Below are positions 52,609 through 64,000 of a stretch of DNA of 64,000 nucleotides, piece after piece. The stretch is taken from contig JAHQRK010000043.1 of NCBI GenBank assembly GCA_019828595.1, positions 62,001 through 126,000 on the forward strand. Reading direction: 5' to 3'. Both the position numbers and the translations under genes were made by a program. The notes under the pieces were generated by a model. It ran no database searches, was not told the DNA's origin, and worked only from the letters and a program-made list of their open reading frames with translations. Position 1 is the stretch's first letter. Each line of letters begins with the position of its first letter. Source of the stretch: Aphanomyces cochlioides (taxonomy: Eukaryota; Oomycota; Saprolegniomycetes; Saprolegniales; Verrucalvaceae).

Positions 52609-54702
52609 CATGTGGCACGTGGGTACCAAAAGTGGAGAAAAAGTGGCATCGAGATGCATTTTGTGGGGTATGATTGGGACTATCGCGTGTTGATTTCGGA
52701 CCAAGTTGATGCTTGGTCGTCCACCACACGAGCATGACACCTTTCAAACATGCCAGACGTGGCGAGTGGGTATCTCGATGGGGTCGAGATGTGCATGTGG
52801 CACGTGGGTACCAAAAGTGGAGAAAAAGTGGCATCGAGATGCATTTTGTGGGGTATGATTGGGACTATCGCGTGTTGATTTCGGACCAAGTTGATGCTTG
52901 GTCGTCCACCACACGAGCATGACACCTTTCAAACATGCCAGACGTGGCGAGTGGGTATCTCGATGGGGTCGAGATGTGCATGTGGCACGTGGGTACCAAA
53001 AGTGGAGAAAAAGTGGCATCGAGATGCATTTTGTGGGGTATGATTGGGACTATCGCGTGTTGATTTCGGACCAAGTTGATGCTTGGTCGTCCACCACACG
53101 AGCATGACACCTTTCAAACATGCCAGACGTGGCGAGTGGGTATCTCGATGGGGTCGAGATGTGCATGTGGCACGTGGGTACCAAAAGTGGAGAAAAAGTG
53201 GCATCGAGATGCATTTTGTGGGGTATGATTGGGACTATCGCGTGTTGATTTCGGACCAAGTTGATGCTTGGTCGTCCACCACACGAGCATGACACCTTTC
53301 AAACATGCCAGACGTGGCGAGTGGGTATCTCGATGGGGTCGAGATGTGCATGTGGCACGTGGGTACCAAAAGTGGAGAAAAAGTGGCATCGAGATGCATT
53401 TTGTGGGGTATGATTGGGACTATCGCGTGTTGATTTCGGACCAAGTTGATGCTTGGTCGTCCACCACACGAGCATGACACCTTTCAAACATGCCAGACGT
53501 GGCGAGTGGGTATCTCGATGGGGTCGAGATGTGCATGTGGCACGTGGGTACCAAAAGTGGAGAATAAGTGGCATCGAGATGCATTTTGTGGGGTATGATT
53601 GGGACTATCGCGTGTTGATTTCGGACCAAGTTGATGCTTGGTCGTCCACCACACGAGCATGACACCTTTCAAACATGCCAGACGTGGCGAGTGGGTATCT
53701 CGATGGGGTCGAGATGTGCATGTGGCACGTGGGTACCAAAAGTGGAGAAAAAGTGGCATCGAGATGCATTTTGTGGGGTATGATTGGGACTATCGCGTGT
53801 TGATTTCGGACCAAGTTGATGCTTGGTCGTCCACCACACGAGCATGACACCTTTCAAACATGCCAGACGTGGCGAGTGGGTATCTCGATGGGGTCGAGAT
53901 GTGCATGTGGCACGTGGGTACCAAAAGTGGAGAAAAAGTGGCATCGAGATGCATTTTGTGGGGTATGATTGGGACTATCGCGTGTTGATTTCGGACCAAG
54001 TTGATGCTTGGTCGTCCACCACACGAGCATGACACCTTTCAAACATGCCAGACGTGGCGAGTGGGTATCTCGATGGGGTCGAGATGTGCATGTGGCACGT
54101 GGGTACCAAAAGTGGAGAAAAAGTGGCATCGAGATGCATTTTGTGGGGTATGATTGGGACTATCGCGTGTTGATTTCGGACCAAGTTGATGCTTGGTCGT
54201 CCACCACACGAGCATGACACCTTTCAAACATGCCAGACGTGGCGAGTGGGTATCTCGATGGGGTCGAGATGTGCATGTGGCACGTGGGTACCAAAAGTGG
54301 AGAAAAAGTGGCATCGAGATGCATTTTGTGGGGTATGATTGGGACTATCGCGTGTTGATTTCGGACCAAGTTGATGCTTGGTCGTCCACCACACGAGCAT
54401 GACACCTTTCAAACATGCCAGACGTGGCGAGTGGGTATCTCGATGGGGTCGAGATGTGCATGTGGCACGTGGGTACCAAAAGTGGAGAAAAAGTGGCATC
54501 GAGATGCATTTTGTGGGGTATGATTGGGACTATCGCGTGTTGATTTCGGGACAAGTTGATGCTTGGTCGTCCACCACACGAGCATGACACCTTTCAAACA
54601 TGCCAGACGTGGCGAGTGGGTATCTCGATGGGGTCGAGATGTGCATGTGGCACGTGGGTACCAAAAGTGGAGAAAAAGTGGCATCGAGATGCATTTTGTG
54701 GG
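52609..54702. repeat. 185-bp satellite, 11 units plus 59 bp
   Basis: A 2094-bp satellite array between F and G. Private variants are GAGAATAAG near 53563-53571, and TTCGGGACAAG near 54545-54555 in the last unit before G. It ends in GTGGG, where G begins. Confidence 0.95.
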
Positions 54703-54848
54703 TTAAATGAGTTGTATTAACCTTATTTTTGAGCAAAGGCCCTAATGACTTACTAATTTGCCTCGTACTGTATAAATAGAACTTGGAAAACAGAATATGG
54801 CAAAGTGGTCATTGAACAGGAGATGAAGTGAGTGAGCTGTTAGCTCAC

Positions 54849-57800
54849 TCATGAAACGACGCTGTCAGGAATGATGTGTTGACGTAACCAGGGGTCCGAA
54901 GATAGATGCTTGAGCACATTGAATACCTTGGTGTATCCCTTCTTGAGAGGGAGATCAACCAGGAGCTGTTGTAGATGTAGCTTGATCAAAGAGGCTGCAT
55001 GAATGGCAACTTCCATCGGACTCTTCGCTGTGAGGTCGGGTCGAAAGGTGCGATCGGCACGTTGGAGCCATATTTGATAATACACGCAGGCTCGGACAAT
55101 CGGCCAGATCTTCAGATAGCCACGGATGTAGTATCCATCGGACGGCTTGGGCGTCTCGTAGAACATTTCCAGACACGTGGACGGAAAGGAACACTCGAGC
55201 AGTCGCTGGATTGTCTTGAAGGAATACCAAACAGATTGACCATATCCACAAGAGAACAAGAAATGCTCGTACGTCTCATTGACACGACAGAAGACACACG
55301 TCGGCTTGGGGTCTTGGTACTGAAACAGATATTGCATGGCGTTGGCGCGGAGAAGGGTCTTGAAAATGAACTCTCCATATCGAGGGAGAATGTGGTCGGG
55401 TTGGAGGAAGGCGGCAAGTTGGGTAAGGCGCTTGGGGTCTTCGTAAAAGTTGGATGGCAGGTTGAGATGCTTGGTAGGAAGAATGGACGAGCTGACAGCT
55501 GGAGAAGCTCTGATCTTAGCCGATTTCGAAGTCGCAAACGCCAACAAGATCGGACTCGAGTCAGGGTGAATCATCCAGTGCCATTCCATCCATTCGGAGC
55601 TAGGCGTCGGCAAGTGGAACACGGGAGCATCCTCTTCAGAAACAATCTCAAACAATCGTGATAACTTGGTCACCAAGATTGAGATCCATTGTTTCGTTGG
55701 AGGGACAAAATTGGCTTGGCGGCAGGCACGGTTGATTTTGTCGAACAAGATCGAAGCTGGCCAAACTCGCTGACACGGAGTCAACAAATGCGACAACTTC
55801 GTGATGTGAAGCGACGCCAATACATTGGCTTGGTCTTGCGTCGATGTAGAGCACTGATCGTATAGGTCTTCGAGTCCAGGCAGATACGAGTTGTGCCAAA
55901 GGGCAACATCCAAAGATGAGATGTGATTTGGACAGCCGTACGGAGTCCAGCGAGATTCAAACCAGCTACTCAATAAGGCTTTCCACATTGGAGTGATATT
56001 GGGATTCTTGTACAGTTGTCTGATGAATGCAGAAGAGCCATTTGCCAAGAGGAGATCGGGGGGAACCCCATGGATGAAAAGCCTTCTCGAGGAGAGTATA
56101 GCCCGGCGTAATCCAGGCGGACATGGCAGACTTGCGGGGTGGGGTGGTGATGGCTTGAATGCATCTGATCATGACAGAGCGGTTGTGTTGTTGCCATAAA
56201 GCAAGTGCATGGTGCAGGCCTAAGCCACCGGACTTCTTCGGCATGAATAGAATCTCCTTTTTGATCAAACGGAGGCCATGGACAGAGGAGGATGGGTTGA
56301 TTTCTTCACCATGCATAAATTGAAGCATGGCCTTGTCGATCTTTTTGGCCAGGTCTTTGTCGGCAGGGACAAAAGCCAGTTGGTACCATAACACAGGCAG
56401 ACATATGCTGTGCAGGATAGTGACTTTTCCGGCCATGGTTCGAGCTTTGTAGAGCCACAAAGACAAGCGAGCCACAAACTTCTCAAACACGTAATTGAAA
56501 CGTGCCAATGGAGAAAGATTGGGCGCAACTAAGATACCAAGAGCCTTCACGGGACTGTCGGAAGTAACTTGTAGTGAGGCAAGGTTCCCATTCAACTGGC
56601 TGTAGGTCAGAATTTGGGTCTTGTCTACGTTGAGTCGGAAACCCGACTTGTCGCAAAAGGTTTGAACCAATGCAAGCTGCCGGTGGAGGCACGTCTCATT
56701 TGCCGCATAGAGTTGCGAGTCGTCGGCAAAGTAACTCCCAGTGTGGTAGCGATCCCCACACTTGATGCCATAGTTGGAGTGTTGCCGTAGGAGTTGGCAC
56801 ATCGGTTCCAAAGCGATCACAAACAGAAGTGGCGACAGTGGATCACCTTGCAACACACCGCGTGAGATGTGAACTGGCTTGGACAAGAAGCCGTTCACCA
56901 AGATGCGAGACTTGCGGCCCGAGTACAGTACGCGAACCATGTCAACAAAGGTTTCGGGAAAGCCATAGTGACGGAGGACGCGGAGCAAGTACGCGTGGTC
57001 CACGCGATCAAAAGCTTTCTCAAAGTCAAGCAGTGCCACCATCGAGGACGGACTGTGTAGTTTGATGTGGTGCAGCATGTCATCCAGTCGTGCAATATTG
57101 GTTTGGATATTGCTTCGACGGATAAAGCCTTGCTGGTCCGGGTGGATGATGTGTCGAATGTGGCGCTGGAGTCGATAAGCCAGAATACTCGTCAGGATTT
57201 TCACATCCGTGTTGAGTAGGCTAATGGGCCGATAGTTCTTGGCCTGTGACTTGGGGCCTTTCTTGTGCAGCAACACCAGCGTACTGACAAGTTGCATGGG
57301 AGTCAAGCGAGGGTGAGAATGGAGCTGGTGTGTGAATAGCAGCTCCAATACCAACGACCACTTGTGAGGTGCAAGTTTGAGGACTTCGAATGGCAGAGCG
57401 TTGGGACCTGGCGCTGAGTTCGAACTGCTGTGTCGAATAGCATGATAGAACTCGTTGGCGCGCAAGGGAGCCGACAGCTCTTTCTGGGCTTGCTCTGGCA
57501 GTTGCTTGTGTCGAGTCAATGGGGTCAGAAATGACGACACTTCGTCTCCAGATCGCTGCACCTCGGGAGCTGCAAACAAGTCCTTGTAGTAGTCGACCAG
57601 GACGTCAGACATGCCTTGTTGATTGGAGACAACATTTCCATTGACATCCACCAACTCTTTGAAGACTGTCTTCTTCAAGGGGGTAGGGACAGGGGACATG
57701 AAGTGGAACTTGGACGAGCGCTCTGCTTTGTACAAGTGAAGTTGGAACGCCTGGTCTTGACGAAACTGCTTGTCTCGATCTTGCAGCTCGTGAATTTGCT

Positions 57801-58902
57801 TTTGAAGGTCTCGCACTCGATCCACCAGCACTGAATCTTGACGCATGTTGGGGACTTGCAAAAGCGAAGCGATCTCGACAGCTAACTTCTTCAACGGCAG
57901 ACGTTGTTTCTCCAATCGTTGAGAATGGAATTCTTTGAGTTGGGAGCGGATATCATTGACCAGCATGTCGTAGGCCTTGGAGATATTGTGGAATGTTGGA
58001 GACTTGTCCAAAAATCGATCCAGACATCCATGAACAATCTCGGCCGCTCGTGGTAGACGAAGTAGCCAAGTTGGAGCTTTCCATGATCCAGAGCCATGGC
58101 GCAATGTTTGACGCTTTGTGATGATACGACAAGCCACGTGGTCAGCCTGTGGAACGTGTGGCATGTGCGTCGCCTTCCAATGACGAAGACCCGCCAAGGT
58201 GGACGAACAAAAGATGTAGTCAAGTCGGTTGGTGAGTGTGGGACTTGTGAAGGCTCGTGCCACGGGGTTTTGACGGCGAAACAGATCCACCAGAGACAAA
58301 CTGTGCATCCATTGTTCCAGTTGAAGGGTGCCGGCCATGGTGGAGGTACTGGGTCTCAACGAATCCAAATCTTTGTTGAGAGTGCAGTTGAAATCTCCTC
58401 CAACAATGTGGAGCGCATGTGGAGGAAAGTCGCGTGGCAATTCTTCGAAGTAACTTGCTCGTGCTTGGAAGGCTGCCGGCGCATAGATATTGTGGAGAAC
58501 GACTGTCAGTGGACCCAGAGTACATCGCACTTGTAGATAACGACCACGAAGCACTGGGTTGTCATGAGGGACTTGAGTGGCGTTCTTCAAAGGAGAGTGA
58601 GGATGTATCAACGTAGCCAGACCTCCAGTGGCTGGCGACGTGGATACTTCAGGGTAAATAGGCTCTTCAAAGAACAAAGAGCCTTCGTGGTTTGTGATTT
58701 GTTGCCAATGGAACGCAACACGGTCGTGGAGACTTGGCGTGCGGAAACGGGTTTCTTGGATAAAGGAAACGTCGTGAACACTTGATAGTTTGTCGAGGAT
58801 GTACCGATGACTGTTGGAGAAGCCATTGGTGTTGAGGGAGATGATTTGTGGGTCCCAGTCCACGAGTTCAGTTGGGACATCGGAGAAGTTGTTGTCAATC
58901 AT
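54849..58902 (-). pseudogene. LINE ORF2, frameshifted (copy G)
   Basis: The same 2-bp deletion as in E (TC lost at 56056-56057) breaks the frame after about residue 949. The endonuclease and RT are on the upstream piece (to 55966, about 978 aa). The C-terminal region with the finger is on the downstream piece (54849-56048). Motif A is intact, unlike in F. Sharing this deletion with E but not with the otherwise closer F argues for gene conversion or a recurrent slippage event. Confidence 0.85.
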
Positions 58903-58980
58903 CACGAGTACAGATGAAAATGAGTAGAATGGAGGGGTCAGAGGGGAGGTTGAAATGGATTGAAGCAGGGGATAGAAGCC

Positions 58981-61900
58981 TTAGAGTTGATCGTCCTCCA
59001 AATCGAGGGGATCAATTTCGTCGGCGTTCATGGAGTGGTGAGCTTTGCTGCAGAGCTCGTCGATGTGGTAATTGTTGGTGATGCTTTTGAGCATCGAGAT
59101 GGCCGACAAGACGGGAGCCGGCAAAGTGAACTTCTCGAGATTGTCGCTGAAGTTTTCGATCAAAGCAAACAGCGACCAGTCCGTCAAGCAGTTGGTGTCA
59201 GGCAATCTTGTTGCTTCTTGGTTCAATAGAACAGTCAGTGCCTCCGAGTTTGTGTAGAGGTCTGGGGCCCGATTTGAGAGGAATAAGTCAATCGTAGCAA
59301 GTGCAAAGAGGATGCGCTTGATCTCTGGTATGTCCGTGGTCAATTCTTCCAAGATTTCTGACGGGTGAATCTTGTATTGAGCCATGAAGTTGACGTGATG
59401 TTTGTAGTTGTGAGGCTTGCCTTGAGCTTTTAACAAAGCCATCTTGCGCTCAATAGTCTTGGTTGCAACAAGTGACTGAAACAAACTGAGGTCTTCATCT
59501 TGTGCGTACATAGCATGTGCAACGAGCTGAGGATCATCTCGCAAAATGCGTTGACATTCGGTGATACTGCCTTCGACTTTCTTGTCTCGAATGATCTTCT
59601 TCGCCAATTCGAGGTGGGCTGCAGCAGACTTGTTAAGTCGTTGTTTCTTCGCTTTGCCTTTGGTCTTTTTCGGGCGTGGCGCACTTGAATCTTCCAATAC
59701 AATTCGAGGCACTGCAAAGTCTTCAAACGAGAGTTCCACGTCGTCTTCTTCGAGGATATGAAAACGGTTGGATGTCGGCAGGGGATCCAAACGTGGGGAC
59801 GAAGGCAAAGTACGTTTTGGAGCTGGTCCAGACCGGTAGCCCGTTACCAATTGAAGGTCCAGCGAGTTCTTGGGCTGCTCACTTGGTGGAGCAAGAGCGG
59901 GCGATTCGTTGGTAGACATTTCCACATCTTCTTGTTGTTTGTCTTGTCCATTGTTGTTAGGGGGATCGCTGTCACCAGACATATCGACATCAGAGCCATG
60001 AGAAGGAGCTGTTGGCTGTGGTTGTTCATCTTGACCATCTTCAGATGCCTCAGTTGAGTCGGCCTTGCCTTCCGCATTTGTTCCAGGGTCTTGATCATGA
60101 TCGTCTCCATCATGTTCAGGTTCTTTTTCTCCTGACGGAGGAGATTTTGCCGCTGCCTTGGCCGCTTTTGCCTTCGCTTTTTCAGCCTTGGCCTCTGCAC
60201 GTCGTGAAACAATCGACGGAGGCAATGTCTTGTTCAGAGCAGCGATCTTGTGCTGAAACACGACGACAAAAGGCTGACCCGACGGATCCGTAATGGTGAT
60301 TTCGCGTAGTGCGTCGCCGGATTTTGGCACCAGCACTGCAGGAGGCGCAGACGACTTGAAAATGACTCTCAAATGCGGCGACTTGATGTTCTGACCAGCA
60401 GTAGGGTTGAATGCTGCTATCACTGACTTGGTCAATGCAGCCATTTTCTTGACAATTGCCTTGGCCATCGAAGGGTGACTGACCTTGTTGAACGTAACGT
60501 AGTAGTTGTTGCCATAACGCGAGTATTTGGGAACCAGGAAGTCTTTGCCACCAAGTCGAAACGTTGTGCCTCCCATTTCCACGCACGTAGACAAGTTGTA
60601 ACTTGAGATCACAATGGTCTGTGGGTTCTTCTTGTGGATCAAAATGTTCGGAAATTTGGAGCCCCATAACGAACCAGGATTTTCCTTGACAAATTGATCG
60701 CAGATGACTTTTTCGGACCAGTCCTTGTAGCCTTCGCCCAACTTGACTGTGAGCTCGTACACTTGGGACTGGGGGGTGAGCAAAATGTTTTCAATGAAGG
60801 CGTCCATGTCACCAGAGTCTTTGTAGAATGCGTCCGCCATGGCCTCGCATCGCGCAATATCGTCATCGGCAATAGCATGAGCACCAGTGTTGCGATGTTT
60901 CGCGCCTTTGGGGGCATTGCCTTGCTTGGAATCTTTCTTGGACGAAGCTGAATCCTTGCCGGGAGTCTTTTGCGTCCATGGATTGGCCTTTTCAGCGTTT
61001 TGTTGCTCTTGATCGCCTTGTATTTTGTCTGCCGCGGTAGGAGGATCAACAGCGCCATTTCCTTGAGCAACGGATTTGTCGACAATGTCTTGATTTGACT
61101 GGTCATTGTCATTGTTTGTCGATTGTTCCTCTTGAATAACTTCTCCAGGAGTATCACACGGCTTCGCTTGGCCGTTAATGTCGCCTGACCCATCAACCTC
61201 CGAGTGAATTTGAGTATTTCCCTCGTCGGTTAAGGCCTCGGTTTCAGTAGAATCCTTCCCCTCGGCGTCTCCAGAGACCATATCCACGTCCTCTTGAGAT
61301 TTTTCTTCTTCCTCTCCCGTTCTAGGAGGCTCAGCACAGGGGGCGACGCGGTTGGTGGCTGCTGGCTCAGTCCCATTGGTCACGAGAAAGGCCGGGGCCA
61401 GACCCCCAGTGACAGGGGTAGAAGGGGAATCCATGCCATCCCCGCAGCACGGTGACTGGGGTACACCATTGCTCCGGCGAGAACCCAAATCGGGATACCG
61501 CCCCCGCCCCTCCGAAGAGGCCCCTGGGGGGAAGTAGACAGAACCGCAGGGTGTGTGCCCATAGGGGGGGCCCTCGTAGCCTCTAGGGCTGGCATGGACC
61601 CCGTTTTCTCGCCGCCTTCACTGGGGATCGACTCCAATTGGAGTCCAGGGAAGCAGCCACCACAGGCACAAGGCCCCAGTGGTTCGCCCTCCTGAGTGAG
61701 GGCTTCGCTAGACAAGTTAACGACAGTGGTCTGGGGGTCAACCACTGACTGACCCACTGAGGTTGACCCCCCCTGGAACTCCGGCGAGTGGAGCACCAGG
61801 TGAAGCGCTGGGGGAGCGAGACGCAGATTGGTCTCCAGAGACGCTGTTGGGGTCGAACTCGACCTCCACTTCGGCCCTAGGGTTAGGTGTAGAGACATTA

Positions 61901-62025
61901 CTCACACCACTTCCGCCATCCTGATTGGACGACGAAAGTGGGTGAGGTGATACAATACCTGGAATGATGGTGACTCCGAGAGTGTTGGTCTCACGGAGCT
62001 CGGAACAGCTGTTGGTGTTGGACAT
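58981..62025 (-). pseudogene. LINE ORF1, doubly frameshifted (copy G)
   Basis: The native ATG is at 62025. The 4-bp duplication shared with E and F (about 61744-61755) ends the native frame after 95 aa. A further 2-bp GT insertion (GTGTGTGCCC, 61551-61560) breaks the alternative 971-aa frame as well, leaving a 172-aa frame (61380-61898) and a body frame whose first ATG is at 61434 (MDSPSTPVTGG). The central and C-terminal modules are still open in the body frame. Confidence 0.85.
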
Positions 62026-62086
62026 TTTGAGCGCGGCGGCACTTGATAACTTCTTGACTTGAGGGGTACGAGGCAAATTCGGAAGT

Positions 62087-64000
62087 CATGTGGCACGTGG
62101 GTACCAAAAGTGGAGAAAAAGTGGCATCGAGATGCATTTTGTGGGGTATGATTGGGACTATCGCGTGTTGATTTCGGACCAAGTTGATGCTTGGTCGTCC
62201 ACCACACGAGCATGACACCTTTCAAACATGCCAGACGTGGCGAGTGGGTATCTCGATGGGGTCGAGATGTGCATGTGGCACGTGGGTACCAAAAGTGGAG
62301 AAAAAGTGGCATCGAGATGCATTTTGTGGGGTATGATTGGGACTATCGCGTGTTGATTTCGGACCAAGTTGATGCTTGGTCGTCCACCACACGAGCATGA
62401 CACCTTTCAAACATGCCAGACGTGGCGAGTGGGTATCTCGATGGGGTCGAGATGTGCATGTGGCACGTGGGTACCAAAAGTGGAGAAAAAGTGGCATCGA
62501 GATGCATTTTGTGGGGTATGATTGGGACTATCGCGTGTTGATTTCGGACCAAGTTGATGCTTGGTCGTCCACCACACGAGCATGACACCTTTCAAACATG
62601 CCAGACGTGGCGAGTGGGTATCTCGATGGGGTCGAGATGTGCATGTGGCACGTGGGTACCAAAAGTGGAGAAAAAGTGGCATCGAGATGCATTTTGTGGG
62701 GTATGATTGGGACTATCGCGTGTTGATTTCGGACCAAGTTGATGCTTGGTCGTCCACCACACGAGCATGACACCTTTCAAACATGCCAGACGTGGCGAGT
62801 GGGTATCTCGATGGGGTCGAGATGTGCATGTGGCACGTGGGTACCAAAAGTGGAGAAAAAGTGGCATCGAGATGCATTTTGTGGGGTATGATTGGGACTA
62901 TCGCGTGTTGATTTCGGACCAAGTTGATGCTTGGTCGTCCACCACACGAGCATGACACCTTTCAAACATGCCAGACGTGGCGAGTGGGTATCTCGATGGG
63001 GTCGAGATGTGCATGTGGCACGTGGGTACCAAAAGTGGAGAAAAAGTGGCATCGAGATGCATTTTGTGGGGTATGATTGGGACTATCGCGTGTTGATTTC
63101 GGACCAAGTTGATGCTTGGTCGTCCACCACACGAGCATGACACCTTTCAAACATGCCAGACGTGGCGAGTGGGTATCTCGATGGGGTCGAGATGTGCATG
63201 TGGCACGTGGGTACCAAAAGTGGAGAAAAAGTGGCATCGAGATGCATTTTGTGGGGTATGATTGGGACTATCGCGTGTTGATTTCGGACCAAGTTGATGC
63301 TTGGTCGTCCACCACACGAGCATGACACCTTTCAAACATGCCAGACGTGGCGAGTGGGTATCTCGATGGGGTCGAGATGTGCATGTGGCACGTGGGTACC
63401 AAAAGTGGAGAAAAAGTGGCATCGAGATGCATTTTGTGGGGTATGATTGGGACTATCGCGTGTTGATTTCGGACCAAGTTGATGCTTGGTCGTCCACCAC
63501 ACGAGCATGACACCTTTCAAACATGCCAGACGTGGCGAGTGGGTATCTCGATGGGGTCGAGATGTGCATGTGGCACGTGGGTACCAAAAGTGGAGAAAAA
63601 GTGGCATCGAGATGCATTTTGTGGGGTATGATTGGGACTATCGCGTGTTGATTTCGGACCAAGTTGATGCTTGGTCGTCCACCACACGAGCATGACACCT
63701 TTCAAACATGCCAGACGTGGCGAGTGGGTATCTCGATGGGGTCGAGATGTGCATGTGGCACGTGGGTACCAAAAGTGGAGAAAAAGTGGCATCGAGATGC
63801 ATTTTGTGGGGTATGATTGGGACTATCGCGTGTTGATTTCGGACCAAGTTGATGCTTGGTCGTCCACCACACGAGCATGACACCTTTCAAACATGCCAGA
63901 CGTGGCGAGTGGGTATCTCGATGGGGTCGAGATGTGCATGTGGCACGTGGGTACCAAAAGTGGAGAAAAAGTGGCATCGAGATGCATTTTGTGGGGTATG
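62087..64000. repeat. 185-bp satellite, more than 10 units, running off the right edge
   Basis: 1914 bp of in-phase satellite, continuing beyond the window. No phase jump, gene or other insertion is seen. Confidence 0.95.

Larger units (their letters stand above)
54703..62086 (-). mobile_element. LINE copy G, full length, mismatched flanks, both ORFs broken
   Basis: This 7384-bp copy is very similar to F across the body. The 3' end lies after GCATTTTGTGGG (54691-54702) but the 5' end joins CATGTGGCACGTGG (62087-62100) exactly as in E and F. There is therefore no matching target duplication. The satellite to the right stays in phase to the window edge. Confidence 0.92.

Noticed and set aside
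31905..62086. Programmed frameshifting as the reason for split ORF2 in E, F and G
   Set aside because: The breaks lie at two different places, B, C and D are continuous, and each break is a simple 2-bp loss. Mutation or sequence error is the simpler reading.
1..64000. Prokaryotic features (operons, ribosome binding sites, prophage) and host protein-coding or tRNA/rRNA genes
   Set aside because: Nothing outside the LINE copies and the satellite remains unexplained, and no RNA gene signatures were seen.

Overview
The window is eukaryotic repeat DNA with no host gene in view. It contains two things: a 185-bp tandem satellite (about 18.4 kb in all) and seven copies of one LINE-type (non-LTR) retrotransposon (about 45.6 kb). 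All LINE copies lie on the minus strand. I name them A (1-625, cut by the window edge), B (1564-8943), C (9695-17074), D (22746-29648), E (31905-39289), F (45227-52608) and G (54703-62086). Five copies of one short 5'-truncated relic (T1-T5) lie between 19039 and 22482. The coding capacity (APE-type endonuclease, LINE reverse transcriptase, zf-RVT-like zinc finger, no introns) shows a eukaryote. A 5' end resembling the oomycete Inr/FPR core promoter suggests an oomycete, but this is only an inference.

A full-length element is about 7.38 kb. In sense order it has a 5' UTR of about 60 nt, ORF1 (1012 aa, acidic/basic modules, no recognised family), a 78-nt gap, ORF2 (1351 aa, endonuclease + RT + zinc finger), and a 146-nt 3' UTR without a poly-A tail. 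The two ends carry a near-identical inverted 21-nt sequence (19/21 identical, 14 contiguous). A hairpin sits on or next to the ORF2 stop codon. B and C have both ORFs intact. D has intact ORF2 but lost the 5' part of ORF1. E, F and G carry short tandem indels that break ORF2 and alter or break ORF1.

The element appears to insert specifically into the satellite. All eleven 3' junctions occur directly after a GTGG (or GTGGG, GTGGGG) on the + strand, at four different positions of the 185-bp unit. Direct target duplications of 11-16 bp flank B, C, D, F and the T relics. The satellite carries seven GTGG motifs per unit on the + strand but only two on the other strand, which could explain why every element points the same way. 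E and G have non-matching flanks, and copies E, F and G share one 5' junction, so retrotransposition has been followed by recombination or gene conversion among copies. T1-T5 form a higher-order repeat in which one truncated insertion has been amplified together with 2, 3, 3 and 4 satellite units.

The layout from left to right is: A / satellite / B / satellite / C / satellite / T1-T5 higher-order array / D / satellite / E / long satellite (32 units) / F / satellite / G / satellite running off the right edge. Pure satellite with one nested retroelement family is typical of centromeric, pericentromeric or subtelomeric heterochromatin.
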